Positions 1 to 6,523 of a stretch of 15,540 nucleotides of DNA are shown here, piece by piece; within the stretch, counting starts at the first letter, position 1; each line of letters starts with the position of its first letter. The position numbers were made by a program, and so were the translations under genes. Origin of the DNA: a candidate division WWE3 bacterium RIFOXYD1_FULL_39_9 (GTDB lineage: Bacteria; Patescibacteriota; WWE3; UBA101185; UBA10185); contig MEWG01000005.1 in the NCBI GenBank assembly GCA_001773295.1, forward strand, positions 7,081-22,620, read 5' to 3'. Under the pieces are notes generated by a model. The model saw only the letters and a program-made list of their open reading frames with translations, had not been told where the DNA came from and searched no databases.

Positions 1-980
1 TTAGATTTAACAAGATGAATTACCTCCTGTGTTTCCATAAGGTATCGTTCCAGCAACTCAGGTCGATATTTCTTGAGCATCCTACGTATACCTAATCTAG
101 ATAGATTTAAATACAAAGGTAGCAACTCCTTTTCCTGTTGCGACAAAGCTCTAGTATGAGTATAGCTTTGCATAAAGTTGTCTATATACGATAGAGAAAC
201 ATTATACAATTTATGGTGGTCATAAGTAGAAATAATTAACGTTGCCAATTCTTCGATAAACATCCCTCTACGGATATCGTCAAAATCGAGTATTCCTGCG
301 ATATTGTTTTTCCGAAACAAGATATTACTGAATATCAGGTCTCCGTGGATCAAGTGTTTAGGTAATGCTTCTATTTTGGATACTGTTTCTTCGTACAACC
401 TATAAACTTCAGAGAGACTACAGTATAGATCAGGATCCTCAGATCCTATTTTTTCTTTTAGGTATTCAAAGGGATTTTTGGTGGGAAACACTCTTGTTTG
501 CTCACTAGGATAACCCTGAGAACTCTTATGCATGTTTGCCATTAAAGTCCCGAGGTTCATAAATTTTTTATCGTTTAGGTTGTATCTACCATCCACTCCA
601 TCAATATAATTCATCAATACAACATACGTATCGTTGTATTTTGAAATTAGCTCTCCTTTTTTGTTTGGTACGAGTTCAGGTACTGGGACACCATTGTTTC
701 TCAAATATGCTACAAAAGACCACTCAGCCCTTATTGTTTTTCCAAAATTTTCATCGTATTCTTTTTCCCTCTTTTTATTGGTGTATATACGCAGAACATA
801 TGCTTCATCTCCTTTGGAAACATAAACAGTAGTGTTTCTAAAACCCCCATATAAACGAGCAATCTTTACCTCATTACCCTCAAAATAAAGAGGTAACACC
901 TGCTTAACCAATTTGGCATCAAACTTTTTGTTCTTTTGAATAGTTCTGTAATCAATTATATGATGATTAATACCCTTCAC
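1..980 (-). CDS. APH-superfamily phosphotransferase, C-terminus cut by window edge
   Basis: This gene is a kinase-like phosphotransferase of the aminoglycoside phosphotransferase / homoserine kinase II superfamily; the substrate cannot be told from sequence. I translated an open frame of about 326 codons from GTG at 980 to the left edge with no stop. The N-lobe has a glycine loop (LYGGFRNTT, about residues 43-51), a YVLRIY strand where Arg64 sits at the usual Lys position, and a helix Glu (E86). The C-lobe has the Brenner-type catalytic motif HGDLIFSNIL (H212, D214, N219) and the metal-binding LDFDD (D232, D234). An ATG-only search would start at residue 123 and lose the N-lobe. GTG at 980 is favoured because the next upstream stop is close (1008-1010) and a GATAAT hexamer lies 7 bases before it. 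There is no Shine-Dalgarno. The superfamily is secure, the specific function unknown. Confidence 0.88.
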   Translation of the reverse strand, partial: MKGINHHIIDYRTIQKNKKFDAKLVKQVLPLYFEGNEVKIARLYGGFRNTTVYVSKGDEAYVLRIYTNKKREKEYDENFGKTIRAEWSFVAYLRNNGVPVPELVPNKKGELISKYNDTYVVLMNYIDGVDGRYNLNDKKFMNLGTLMANMHKSSQGYPSEQTRVFPTKNPFEYLKEKIGSEDPDLYCSLSEVYRLYEETVSKIEALPKHLIHGDLIFSNILFRKNNIAGILDFDDIRRGMFIEELATLIISTYDHHKLYNVSLSYIDNFMQSYTHTRALSQQEKELLPLYLNLSRLGIRRMLKKYRPELLERYLMETQEVIHLVKS

Positions 981-987
981 ATTAACT

Positions 988-993
988 ATTATC
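988..993 (-). promoter_or_regulatory. -10 hexamer of the APH-type gene (leaderless start)
   Basis: GATAAT on the minus strand ends 7 bases before the GTG at 980, so the predicted transcript would begin at or next to the start codon. No convincing -35 hexamer was seen. The call is supported mainly by the same arrangement recurring at other genes here. Confidence 0.5.
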
Positions 994-1117
994 GCACAGG
1001 ATAATATTTAACTAGGAATGTCATTTTCGAATTTCGTATGAAAATAGTTATAAACATCGTTCCGTATACTCGACCAGTAACAGTCTTGTATAAGGTCCGG
1101 TAATCATTTACCATAAA

Positions 1118-1702
1118 ATGGTGATTAATAAGCTTACGATCATCCTATTATTTATATTAATCTTAGTAACAGGCCTTTTTTACTATTTAAACTACACCCA
1201 AAAACAAACTACACATTTACCTTCCACGTCTGTCGTATCTGACACGAAAAATATTACAAAACCAAGTGAAAAAAACATTACTCAAATAAAATTTCAATTA
1301 CCAAACAATTGGGATAAAAAAGAAAAAACATACAATGACGGCTCAGTTAAAGTCTCTGTCGATCCCTTGAAGGTAAAATTTGATGAAGCTGCAATACCAG
1401 AAGAAAAAAGAGCGGGTCTGGTGGAAATAACGTACAACCTCAGTAATATTGCTAGCACGATCGACACTAGTGATTTAAAACAAGTCTACATTGGAAAAAA
1501 TTCGGCGCTAATATCCTTTGTTCGAGATGAAAAAACAGGGGCCGATCTTCCTAGCTCGGAAAATGCAAACAAGCATATAATCAACTATTACATTCAGGAA
1601 GGAAATAAGACTACAGTAATCCTATCGTATGTATCAGACCTGAACGAAGAATACCTAGAAGAATTTAATCAAATAGTATCTTCACTGGAGATTCTAAAGT
1701 AG
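1118..1702 (+). CDS. Membrane-anchored orphan protein
   Basis: Function not recognised. The 194-residue product has a short N-terminus, one hydrophobic segment (about residues 5-24), a Thr/Ser/Lys-rich linker (about 27-55), then a soluble extracytoplasmic domain. The domain pattern (an early 'LPNNW' strand and a final helix 'EYLEEFNQIVSSLEI') loosely recalls PsbP/Mog1-like domains found in many bacterial lipoproteins; that is only an impression of fold. No lipobox Cys is seen. The start could be ATG 1118 or the adjacent GTG 1121; TACCAT at 1109-1114 lies 6 bases before the GTG, which would fit a leaderless start there. It is divergent from the APH-type gene and convergent with the SRPBCC pair. 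Confidence 0.75.
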   Translation: MVINKLTIILLFILILVTGLFYYLNYTQKQTTHLPSTSVVSDTKNITKPSEKNITQIKFQLPNNWDKKEKTYNDGSVKVSVDPLKVKFDEAAIPEEKRAGLVEITYNLSNIASTIDTSDLKQVYIGKNSALISFVRDEKTGADLPSSENANKHIINYYIQEGNKTTVILSYVSDLNEEYLEEFNQIVSSLEILK

Positions 1703-1732
1703 TTGTAAGCTTCGACCACAAAGTACCAGAGA

Positions 1733-1751
1733 ATTTCCTAAACTTGGAAAT
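1733..1751. terminator. Possible weak hairpin between convergent genes
   Basis: ATTTCC (1733-1738) and GGAAAT (1746-1751) can form a 6-bp stem with a 7-base loop in the short gap between two convergent genes. The stem is AT-rich and only CTAATTAATTT follows, so it is a weak candidate terminator. Confidence 0.3.
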
Positions 1752-1755
1752 CTAA

Positions 1756-2172
1756 TTAATTTAAAGTCTCAACATACCTCTTAAAATTATCAAGAATAGC
1801 TTGCCAACCGGATCGTTGTAACTCTTCGGAATTTTCATCTTCGGGATCAAATGTTTGTGTTATTTTTACACCGTCGGGGGTTTCCTCAAACACTGCTTTA
1901 ACGTGCCTGCCGTCATCCATGTCGTATTCAATAAGTTTATGTTCCTCTACGGCGGTATAAGTTCCCTCAAAATCAAAACCCGCACTTTTGTCTTTTGCCG
2001 CCATAGCCGTTCTGAATCTGCCTCCTACGCGAAGGTCATTCTCGGCACTCGGTGCTTCCCACGTATCAGATGCAAAAGCCCAGTTGGTAATATGTTTTGG
2101 CTCATTCCAACACTCCCAAACCTTAGAGATTGACGACATTACACTTGTTTGTATTGTTATTGGATCTCTCAT
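1756..2172 (-). CDS. SRPBCC (AHSA1-like) domain protein, second of a pair
   Basis: A small soluble protein of the START/Bet v 1-like SRPBCC superfamily, AHSA1 branch (138 residues from the chosen start). These proteins form a hydrophobic ligand-binding cavity; the ligand is unknown. Family landmarks are visible: WECWNEPKHITNW near residues 19-31, the DLRVGGRFR strand (46-54), GTYTAVEEHKLIEY (70-83), DDGRHV (86-91), and the closing helix GWQAILDNFKRYVE (122-135). The frame stays open upstream to 2217, but ATG 2172 is preferred: it overlaps the stop of the preceding gene as ATGA, and the family normally begins with this strand. That coupling implies one mRNA and translational linkage with the upstream paralogue. 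Confidence 0.87.
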   Translation of the reverse strand: MRDPITIQTSVMSSISKVWECWNEPKHITNWAFASDTWEAPSAENDLRVGGRFRTAMAAKDKSAGFDFEGTYTAVEEHKLIEYDMDDGRHVKAVFEETPDGVKITQTFDPEDENSEELQRSGWQAILDNFKRYVETLN

Positions 2173-2624
2173 GAACGTTCGGTAATTTCCTTTAGGCTTT
2201 TTAGTGCCGCAGGCCACATAGCATCGAACATTTCGACATACTCTTCGACAACGTCCATATCTATTAGCAATTCGGTCATACCATCTTTTTCTCTAAAGGT
2301 ATAATTTTCATATGCAGGCGACCATTTTTGTGCTTCCTCGCCGGTTGTGTCTTCTACCCCGTTTTTTATAAGTCCCCTGTGCTCTATTGAAAGAAATTCA
2401 TACTCTTTATTCTCTGCAACCCTGCTAACCATACCGCCTTCTTTACCGGTTTCCGGATCGGGACCTAAAAATAACATTTTTGACCCGACGCTCCAATCAC
2501 CAACATAATAGGATCCAGGATTAAAAGCCGCGGTCCATTCTCGGTACGTTTTATCGTCAAGCATTGTGCGCCAAACTTTTTCTTTAGGAGCATTTATTAG
2601 GATTGAATAATGTAGTTTTTGCAT
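2169..2624 (-). CDS. SRPBCC (AHSA1-like) domain protein, first of a pair
   Basis: A soluble SRPBCC/AHSA1-type protein of 151 residues, distantly related to the gene that follows it. Features include the opening strand 'LHYSILINAPKEKVWRTM' (4-21), 'YREWTAAFNPGS' (32-43), a strand-turn region 'VGSKMLFLGPD' (46-56) and the long C-terminal helix 'YVEMFDAMWPAALKSLKEI' (129-147). Its TGA stop overlaps the next ATG by four bases. There is no Shine-Dalgarno; upstream is a run of TATATA, with TATATA at 2631-2636 six bases before the ATG, so a leaderless start is possible. The function may be binding or sequestering a small molecule, or acting in stress; neither can be shown from sequence. Confidence 0.87.
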   Translation of the reverse strand: MQKLHYSILINAPKEKVWRTMLDDKTYREWTAAFNPGSYYVGDWSVGSKMLFLGPDPETGKEGGMVSRVAENKEYEFLSIEHRGLIKNGVEDTTGEEAQKWSPAYENYTFREKDGMTELLIDMDVVEEYVEMFDAMWPAALKSLKEITERS

Positions 2625-2676
2625 AACATATATATATTAACATCTATATTCATCAAGAAAAATATTTAAAACGCAA

Positions 2677-2729
2677 AAGACCCTGAATCCCGAAAGTTCT
2701 TGTAAGAATTTTCGAAAATACAGGGTCTT
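2677..2729 (-). terminator. Rho-independent terminator of the 2735-3037 gene
   Basis: A 9-bp perfect outer stem (AAGACCCTG at 2677-2685 with CAGGGTCTT at 2721-2729) encloses a second near-perfect inner hairpin (2691-2700 with 2702-2713). Read on the minus strand it starts 5 bases after the stop codon, and is followed by TTGCGTTTT. The two-part stem is unusually long. Confidence 0.8.
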
Positions 2730-2734
2730 GTTGG

Positions 2735-3037
2735 TTATTCCGACTGTGCGGGATTTTCGTACCAAGCTACCAAATACGTCAGGTATTTTCGCCACGCTTC
2801 CCTCACCCTTTCGGTGGCACTAGATACCAAAGCTAGGTACTCAGATCTTGCGCCAGACGCCTCGCCGTATAAAAAATGGCGCTCGTATTCCGGCGTGAGA
2901 GAGCTTTCCGCCGCCAGTGCGTTGGCCTGTTCAGCAAGAGATAGCACTTCGATTTTCAACAACTGCTGGTGCTCTTCCTCGGTCAAGTCCATCTCCTCTA
3001 CTACCTGCTTGAAAAAATCAGGCATTTGATCTTCCAT
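2735..3037 (-). CDS. Small soluble orphan protein, strongly translated
   Basis: Function not recognised. The product is 100 residues, acidic, rich in Glu and Ala, with no signal peptide or membrane segment. It looks helical throughout, with leucine- and alanine-rich stretches about 10-45 and 60-92. Expression signals are strong: AGGAGG (3044-3049) lies 6 bases before the ATG, a promoter TTGAAT-N17-TAAAAT lies upstream, and a robust terminator follows. The GC content looks higher than in neighbouring AT-rich genes. It sits downstream of another orphan (3126-3611) on the same strand but has its own promoter. It could be an abundant small structural or binding protein; this is inference from the signals only. 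Confidence 0.8.
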   Translation of the reverse strand: MEDQMPDFFKQVVEEMDLTEEEHQQLLKIEVLSLAEQANALAAESSLTPEYERHFLYGEASGARSEYLALVSSATERVREAWRKYLTYLVAWYENPAQSE

Positions 3038-3073
3038 CGTATTCCTCCTTTTTATTATTCTTGGATGCTGCTG

Positions 3074-3102
3074 ATTTTACGCCGAAACAGCGTTAAATTC
3101 AA
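3074..3102 (-). promoter_or_regulatory. Sigma-70-type promoter of the 2735-3037 gene
   Basis: On the minus strand TTGAAT (3097-3102) and TAAAAT (3074-3079) are separated by exactly 17 bases. The predicted start near 3067 gives a leader of about 30 bases carrying the Shine-Dalgarno. Confidence 0.7.
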
Positions 3103-3125
3103 CCTGTAGTAATTTGCACCAGGAG

Positions 3126-3611
3126 CTACAGAAGCCTAAGTTGTCTTGGGTCATTGTTCGGATTGTATTTCTTTGATCTTCCATGCCCCGAAGGTACTTT
3201 TCCATCTTTAAGAATCTCATCTGCACCACTGAAACCGGTCTCCTTGAACGCATCCATCAAATACACGTATGTCTGAGTGGCATGATTTTTTACATACGCC
3301 ATTACAGAAGTATGTCCATAATTGTCCGTTTCGTTCTTTAGTACATCTTCAAGCACCTGCCGACCTCCACGCCATGAATAATATCGTGGGATTTTTACAT
3401 CATTGTCCGTACGCCATTTCCACTCTCTAACAATCACGCTAACCTCGTTGTTTTCAAAAAAATCAAGAAACACATGTGCTTCTGAAAACCAATGATTGTT
3501 AAATTCTTGCGCATATAAAACTGCGTACGAGTTTCCGATTACAGCTTCTTTAGCAAGCCATTCCAGAAACTTTTTCCTGCCAATACTTGCACGAAGTAAT
3601 CTGAATGCCAT
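3126..3611 (-). CDS. Soluble orphan protein with strong ribosome binding site
   Basis: Function not recognised. The protein has 161 residues and no signal peptide or membrane segment. It opens with a basic helix (RLLRASIGRKKFLEWL, 4-19), has an aromatic-rich middle with many His, Trp and Tyr (30-80), and ends in a basic, probably flexible tail (about 140-161). AGGAGG at 3620-3625 lies 8 bases before the ATG. A TATTAT/GATATT hexamer near 3651-3658 could be the -10, giving a leader of roughly 35 bases, but no -35 was convincing. The gene is divergent from the 3738 gene and lies next to a GC-rich palindrome in the shared intergenic region. Confidence 0.78.
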   Translation of the reverse strand: MAFRLLRASIGRKKFLEWLAKEAVIGNSYAVLYAQEFNNHWFSEAHVFLDFFENNEVSVIVREWKWRTDNDVKIPRYYSWRGGRQVLEDVLKNETDNYGHTSVMAYVKNHATQTYVYLMDAFKETGFSGADEILKDGKVPSGHGRSKKYNPNNDPRQLRLL

Positions 3612-3662
3612 TCTCGCTCCCTCCTTGTTTGTTTAGTTGAAAGTACCCGAATAATATCACAG

Positions 3663-3678
3663 GCACGGCGTGCGCGCA
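3663..3678. repeat. GC-rich palindrome in a divergent promoter region
   Basis: GCACGGCGTGC (3663-3673) is a perfect odd palindrome, and TGCGCGCA (3671-3678) overlaps it as an even palindrome. Both stand out in an AT-rich intergenic region between divergent genes, just upstream of the likely -10 of the 3126-3611 gene. The site could bind a regulator; no factor can be named. Confidence 0.35.
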
Positions 3679-3702
3679 CTTTAACATATAGACAACTAGT
3701 CG

Positions 3703-3731
3703 TTGGTTAATATCTATACATTTACTATAAT
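3703..3731 (+). promoter_or_regulatory. Promoter of the 3738 gene, leaderless
   Basis: TTGGTT (3703-3708), a 17-base spacer and a perfect TATAAT (3726-3731). The hexamer ends 6 bases before the GTG at 3738, so transcription would begin at the start codon. Confidence 0.75.
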
Positions 3732-3737
3732 GAAACG

Positions 3738-4499
3738 GTGAAGGCCATAAGAATATTTTTATTTTTTCTATTTACATTCATCGTAGTATTAACAGCGTTT
3801 GTTGTATTCAATCAAGCGCAGGTTAATAAAATCACCGGATCGGGATTACAATTCTTAAATTTTCAACTCAATGGAAACAATAAAATGATTAATGACTATG
3901 AAGTGGAAAATTGCGATATCTACATCATTGACGAGCACGAAACAAGAAGGAGAGTTGCCGGTTTTGCCGGTATCGGCGGGGATGAAAAAAATTGTCCAAC
4001 AGATCCTTCAATTAGTTTATCTTTTTCAAATAAATATTTAGCATTTACAGATGTTTTGGGGGGAGTGGATTCTGCAGTTAAAATTTATTCGATCGAGATG
4101 GATACTGTTACAACTTTATACGTGTATGGTACTTCCTCTGTCTTTGATATTGAGTTTACATACGATGATATTTTGGCTGTTTTGAATGGCTATCCAAATA
4201 CTTTTTCGGAACAATATGTAATCTTTTATGACATTGAGGCGTTGTACGGTAATTACGCACAAAATGTTAATAAAGATGCACAGGCACCTGATTATTTTAA
4301 GGTAACTGATGAATTTCAGAAAACCCATGTCTTGCCAAATGTCCGAAGAAATTACACTTCTTTGATCATTACTTCAGGAAACATTGTAGCTGTTGCCGAA
4401 AAGCTACAAGGAGAAACGACCGACCGAACTGAAGAAGTTCCGTACGAAGAATATTCATTTAAAAATGCTGAGCCTTTAGAAATTCCTGTAACTCAATAA
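3738..4499 (+). CDS. Membrane-anchored or secreted orphan protein
   Basis: Function not recognised. The 253-residue product starts at GTG 3738, placed there because of the promoter directly upstream and the lack of any ribosome binding site. A basic N-terminus (MKAIR) precedes one hydrophobic segment (6-24), after which the rest (about 225 residues) should be outside the cell. The soluble part is rich in beta-type stretches with polar turns ('YIIDEHETRRRVAGF', 'YLAFTDVLGG', 'VKIYSIEMDTVTTLYVYG'), reminiscent of the blades of a beta-propeller, but I could not count full repeats. Cys59 and Cys86 could form a disulfide. Confidence 0.78.
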   Translation: MKAIRIFLFFLFTFIVVLTAFVVFNQAQVNKITGSGLQFLNFQLNGNNKMINDYEVENCDIYIIDEHETRRRVAGFAGIGGDEKNCPTDPSISLSFSNKYLAFTDVLGGVDSAVKIYSIEMDTVTTLYVYGTSSVFDIEFTYDDILAVLNGYPNTFSEQYVIFYDIEALYGNYAQNVNKDAQAPDYFKVTDEFQKTHVLPNVRRNYTSLIITSGNIVAVAEKLQGETTDRTEEVPYEEYSFKNAEPLEIPVTQ

Positions 4500-4536
4500 T
4501 TTTATAACTTTTTCTGAAATAATTACCCAAATTTGC

Positions 4537-4564
4537 TTGATATAACTGAAGGTAGTGATATACT
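4537..4564 (+). promoter_or_regulatory. Promoter of the 4571 gene, leaderless
   Basis: TTGATA (4537-4542), a 16-base spacer and TATACT (4559-4564). The hexamer ends 6 bases before ATG 4571, and there is no Shine-Dalgarno. Confidence 0.72.
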
Positions 4565-4570
4565 GGCATA

Positions 4571-5257
4571 ATGTCTGAAGAAATAAATCAACAAGAAACA
4601 ATAAACGAACAAACTAATAATTCCGGCCTCACAAAAAAGATGAAATTTTCCCTTCCAAGCATGCCAAGATTGTCTAAAAGCAACATGAAGATAGTTGCTC
4701 TGTTGGTAATCGCAGCACTTTTAGGCGGCGGATTTTATTATCTTAAAGGTTACGTAATTGCGGCGACAGTAAACGGAGCACCTATTTCCAGAATTGCCCT
4801 CATTAAAGAACTGGAAAGACAGGGTGGCGAGACTGTTTTGGACTCCCTGATAACCGAAACACTAATTACTCAAGAAGCAGCAAAGAAAAATGTTGATATT
4901 ACTCAAGCTGAAATTGATACAGAACTGCAGTCAATAGAACAGAATACTTTAGCAGTAGGCATGACCCTTGATGATGCTCTAGCTCAGCAAAATATGACAA
5001 GAGAGCGCTTGATAAAAGAAATTAAACTGAATAAACAATTGGAAAAACTTGTTGAGGGCAGCATTACAGTATCAGATGAAGAGGTTGCTGCTTACATGGA
5101 AGAAAATAAGGATGCATTACCTGCAAATACTGACGAAGAAACCCTCAAGAATCAGGTGCGAACAACTTTGAGACAGCAAAAGTACGGGCAATCAATCCAG
5201 GAATTGATAGCAGCATTGAAACAAAACGCTAAAGTCAATTATTACGTCACATACTAA
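4571..5257 (+). CDS. Membrane-anchored SurA-N-type chaperone-like protein
   Basis: Probably a folding helper outside the membrane, similar to the chaperone part of SurA/PrsA foldases. A polar cytoplasmic N-terminus of about 38 residues precedes one membrane segment (39-58). The SurA-N-like signature follows: 'ATVNGAPISRIALIKELERQ' (65-84), then 'VLDSLITETLITQEAAKKNVDIT' in two parts, and helices to about 165. The chain ends at 228, so the parvulin prolyl-isomerase domain of true SurA/PrsA is missing; it could act only as a holdase. It precedes the phosphatase-like gene, which has its own -10 element. The superfamily call is good; the client proteins are unknown, though secreted orphans abound nearby. 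Confidence 0.8.
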   Translation: MSEEINQQETINEQTNNSGLTKKMKFSLPSMPRLSKSNMKIVALLVIAALLGGGFYYLKGYVIAATVNGAPISRIALIKELERQGGETVLDSLITETLITQEAAKKNVDITQAEIDTELQSIEQNTLAVGMTLDDALAQQNMTRERLIKEIKLNKQLEKLVEGSITVSDEEVAAYMEENKDALPANTDEETLKNQVRTTLRQQKYGQSIQELIAALKQNAKVNYYVTY

Positions 5258-5291
5258 AGCTCATTCTTAGATAAGTCGGTCGATTTCGCGA

Positions 5292-5297
5292 TACAAT
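5292..5297 (+). promoter_or_regulatory. -10 hexamer of the 5304 gene, leaderless
   Basis: TACAAT ends 6 bases before ATG 5304. No good -35 was seen (TTAGAT at 5267-5272 is a poor match with long spacing). Confidence 0.55.
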
Positions 5298-5303
5298 TTA
5301 ACC

Positions 5304-5777
5304 ATGAACCTGCATTTTGTATGCACAGGAAATATTTTCAGAAGCAGACTGGCCGAGGCTTACGTAGCTTCTTTACTCTTTGATAGAAAAATTAGAGATG
5401 TTCACATTTCATCAAGTGGAACTTTAGCTCATAGAAATAACAACGGCCCGATAGCTTGGTACACTTTGCGAATACTCCACAACAATCGGCTGACGGATTT
5501 CATGTCTCCGGATTGGCAAAAAACAACTAAAAAAGACATTCAGGAAGCAGATTTTGTAATTTATATGAAACAGATGCACCTAGATCACTGCCAAGTCGAA
5601 CTTGGCGTGAAAGCCAAAAATATGATTATTTTGGATGTTGATGACGTCTTTCCCTCAGAAATACTAAGTAAATTTGAAGATAGATACCAAGGTGAACTAG
5701 AAGTGATGAAAGAAACAGATAGGGTATTTGAGATTTTGAAAACAAAGCTTGATAAATTTATTGCCGATATTTTCTAG
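5304..5777 (+). CDS. Low-molecular-weight phosphotyrosine phosphatase-like protein
   Basis: The cytoplasmic 157-residue protein resembles the low-molecular-weight protein tyrosine phosphatase family, which hydrolyses phosphotyrosine through a Cys nucleophile. The N-terminal P-loop is LHFVCTGNIFRS: Cys7, five residues, then Arg13 and Ser14, the CX5R signature. The family's usual CxGNxCRSP is altered, with Phe12 in place of the second Cys and Arg15 where Pro is normal. The general acid would be one of the aspartates in 'DVDDVFP' (111-117); the normal DP pair is not present. Length agrees with the family. Activity is likely but not assured. Its stop lies one base from the stop of the convergent nuclease gene. 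Confidence 0.8.
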   Translation: MNLHFVCTGNIFRSRLAEAYVASLLFDRKIRDVHISSSGTLAHRNNNGPIAWYTLRILHNNRLTDFMSPDWQKTTKKDIQEADFVIYMKQMHLDHCQVELGVKAKNMIILDVDDVFPSEILSKFEDRYQGELEVMKETDRVFEILKTKLDKFIADIF

Positions 5778-5778
5778 T

Positions 5779-6372
5779 TTACTCGTAGTTACAAATAGAA
5801 TTATTCCATAATCCATTTTCCTGTTTGCGTGCGTCGTCCTCGGCCTTTATAAATTCCACTTGCTGCTCGTAAGGTTTGTCATAAGTGTATTCATGAGCAT
5901 AGCCCTCAGCAATTAGATATAGGTTTATATTTGTACCATCTTCAAGATAGATGTACCTCAACAGCCTTTCATAACGATCCTTATTCTGCTGAGTAGGATC
6001 AGATTCCAACCGGATTTGTTTGCCTTCAAGTAACTCCTTTGATTTATTCGACGCTTCTACACCAAAGCACTCGATTTCTTTTCTAGGATCGGAAGTTTCC
6101 GGTGTATCTACACCAATTAATCTTATTTTCTGGAAACTTCCGTTATTTTCAATTTCTAGGGTGTCCCCATCAATTACTCTGGAAACTTTGTACAGCTGAC
6201 CGTCCTTGAAGTCTGTTGATGAGAGTACTTGAGACTCTTTTGGAGTTTTTTCCGTCTCGGAAGGCATTATTCCTACACTAAAAAGGAATATTGTAAGTAT
6301 AAGTAGTAAGAAAACCGGAAGATTTCTTTTATTTTTTGAAAGCATTGAGAACAGCTGACTATTGGACGGCAT
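5779..6372 (-). CDS. Membrane-anchored thermonuclease-like (SNase) protein
   Basis: A staphylococcal-nuclease-fold protein of 197 residues that would cut DNA or RNA outside the cell with calcium. An N-terminal hydrophobic segment (about 18-34) acts as anchor or signal. The SNase domain covers about 59-194, with DGDTLEI (68-74, calcium-binding Asp68 and Asp70), IRLIGVDTPE (83-92, Arg84 and Glu92) and DRYERLLRY (132-140, Arg136), so every key catalytic residue is present. Two cysteines (102, 194) could form a disulfide. The start at 6372 is favoured over the Met at residue 10 because TAAGAT lies six bases upstream. In small bacteria of this type such nucleases are thought to help scavenge nucleotides from outside. 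Confidence 0.92.
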   Translation of the reverse strand: MPSNSQLFSMLSKNKRNLPVFLLLILTIFLFSVGIMPSETEKTPKESQVLSSTDFKDGQLYKVSRVIDGDTLEIENNGSFQKIRLIGVDTPETSDPRKEIECFGVEASNKSKELLEGKQIRLESDPTQQNKDRYERLLRYIYLEDGTNINLYLIAEGYAHEYTYDKPYEQQVEFIKAEDDARKQENGLWNNSICNYE

Positions 6373-6378
6373 TATCTA

Positions 6379-6384
6379 ATCTTA
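6379..6384 (-). promoter_or_regulatory. -10 hexamer of the nuclease gene, leaderless
   Basis: TAAGAT on the minus strand ends 6 bases before the ATG at 6372. No clear -35; the region where it would lie holds a 9-base tandem repeat. Confidence 0.5.
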
Positions 6385-6402
6385 ACATAGCAAACATAGC
6401 AA
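6385..6402. repeat. Two tandem copies of a 9-base unit
   Basis: ACATAGCAA occurs twice head-to-tail at 6385-6393 and 6394-6402, directly upstream of the nuclease -10 element. It could be chance, or a binding site for a regulator. Confidence 0.4.
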
Positions 6403-6456
6403 CCGGACATTCAAAACTATATACTTTTAAACTCCAAAACTATAAGTCCTATAGTA

Positions 6457-6485
6457 TTGACTCCTCCTCAAGCCACACATATAAT
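6457..6485 (+). promoter_or_regulatory. Near-consensus sigma-70 promoter of the 6524 gene
   Basis: TTGACT (6457-6462), a 17-base spacer and a perfect TATAAT (6480-6485), the best promoter in the window. The predicted start near 6492 gives a leader of about 32 bases containing AGGAGG (6513-6518). Confidence 0.85.
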
Positions 6486-6523
6486 TTACAGAACGCATTC
6501 AAAACAATAGAAAGGAGGAACAC

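Noticed and set aside
634..832. Two short plus-strand open frames
   Set aside because: They lie inside the minus-strand APH-type gene, whose motifs are unmistakable; the plus-strand translations resemble no family.
1855..2185. Plus-strand open frames over the SRPBCC genes
   Set aside because: They are antisense to a well-supported family member and have no ribosome binding site or promoter.
2172..2217. Upstream extension of the second SRPBCC gene (start at 2217)
   Set aside because: The extra 15 residues fall inside the preceding gene, are not part of the family, and the ATGA overlap at 2172 is a better start.
2625..2660. A -35/-10 promoter for the first SRPBCC gene (TTGATG at 2651-2656 with TATATA at 2631-2636)
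   Set aside because: The spacing is only 14 bases and the region is a simple TA run, so the assignment would be arbitrary.
6373..6523. Possible riboswitch or small RNA in the intergenic region before the 6524 gene
   Set aside because: The predicted leader is only about 32 bases and shows no stable fold; the rest is promoter and a short repeat.
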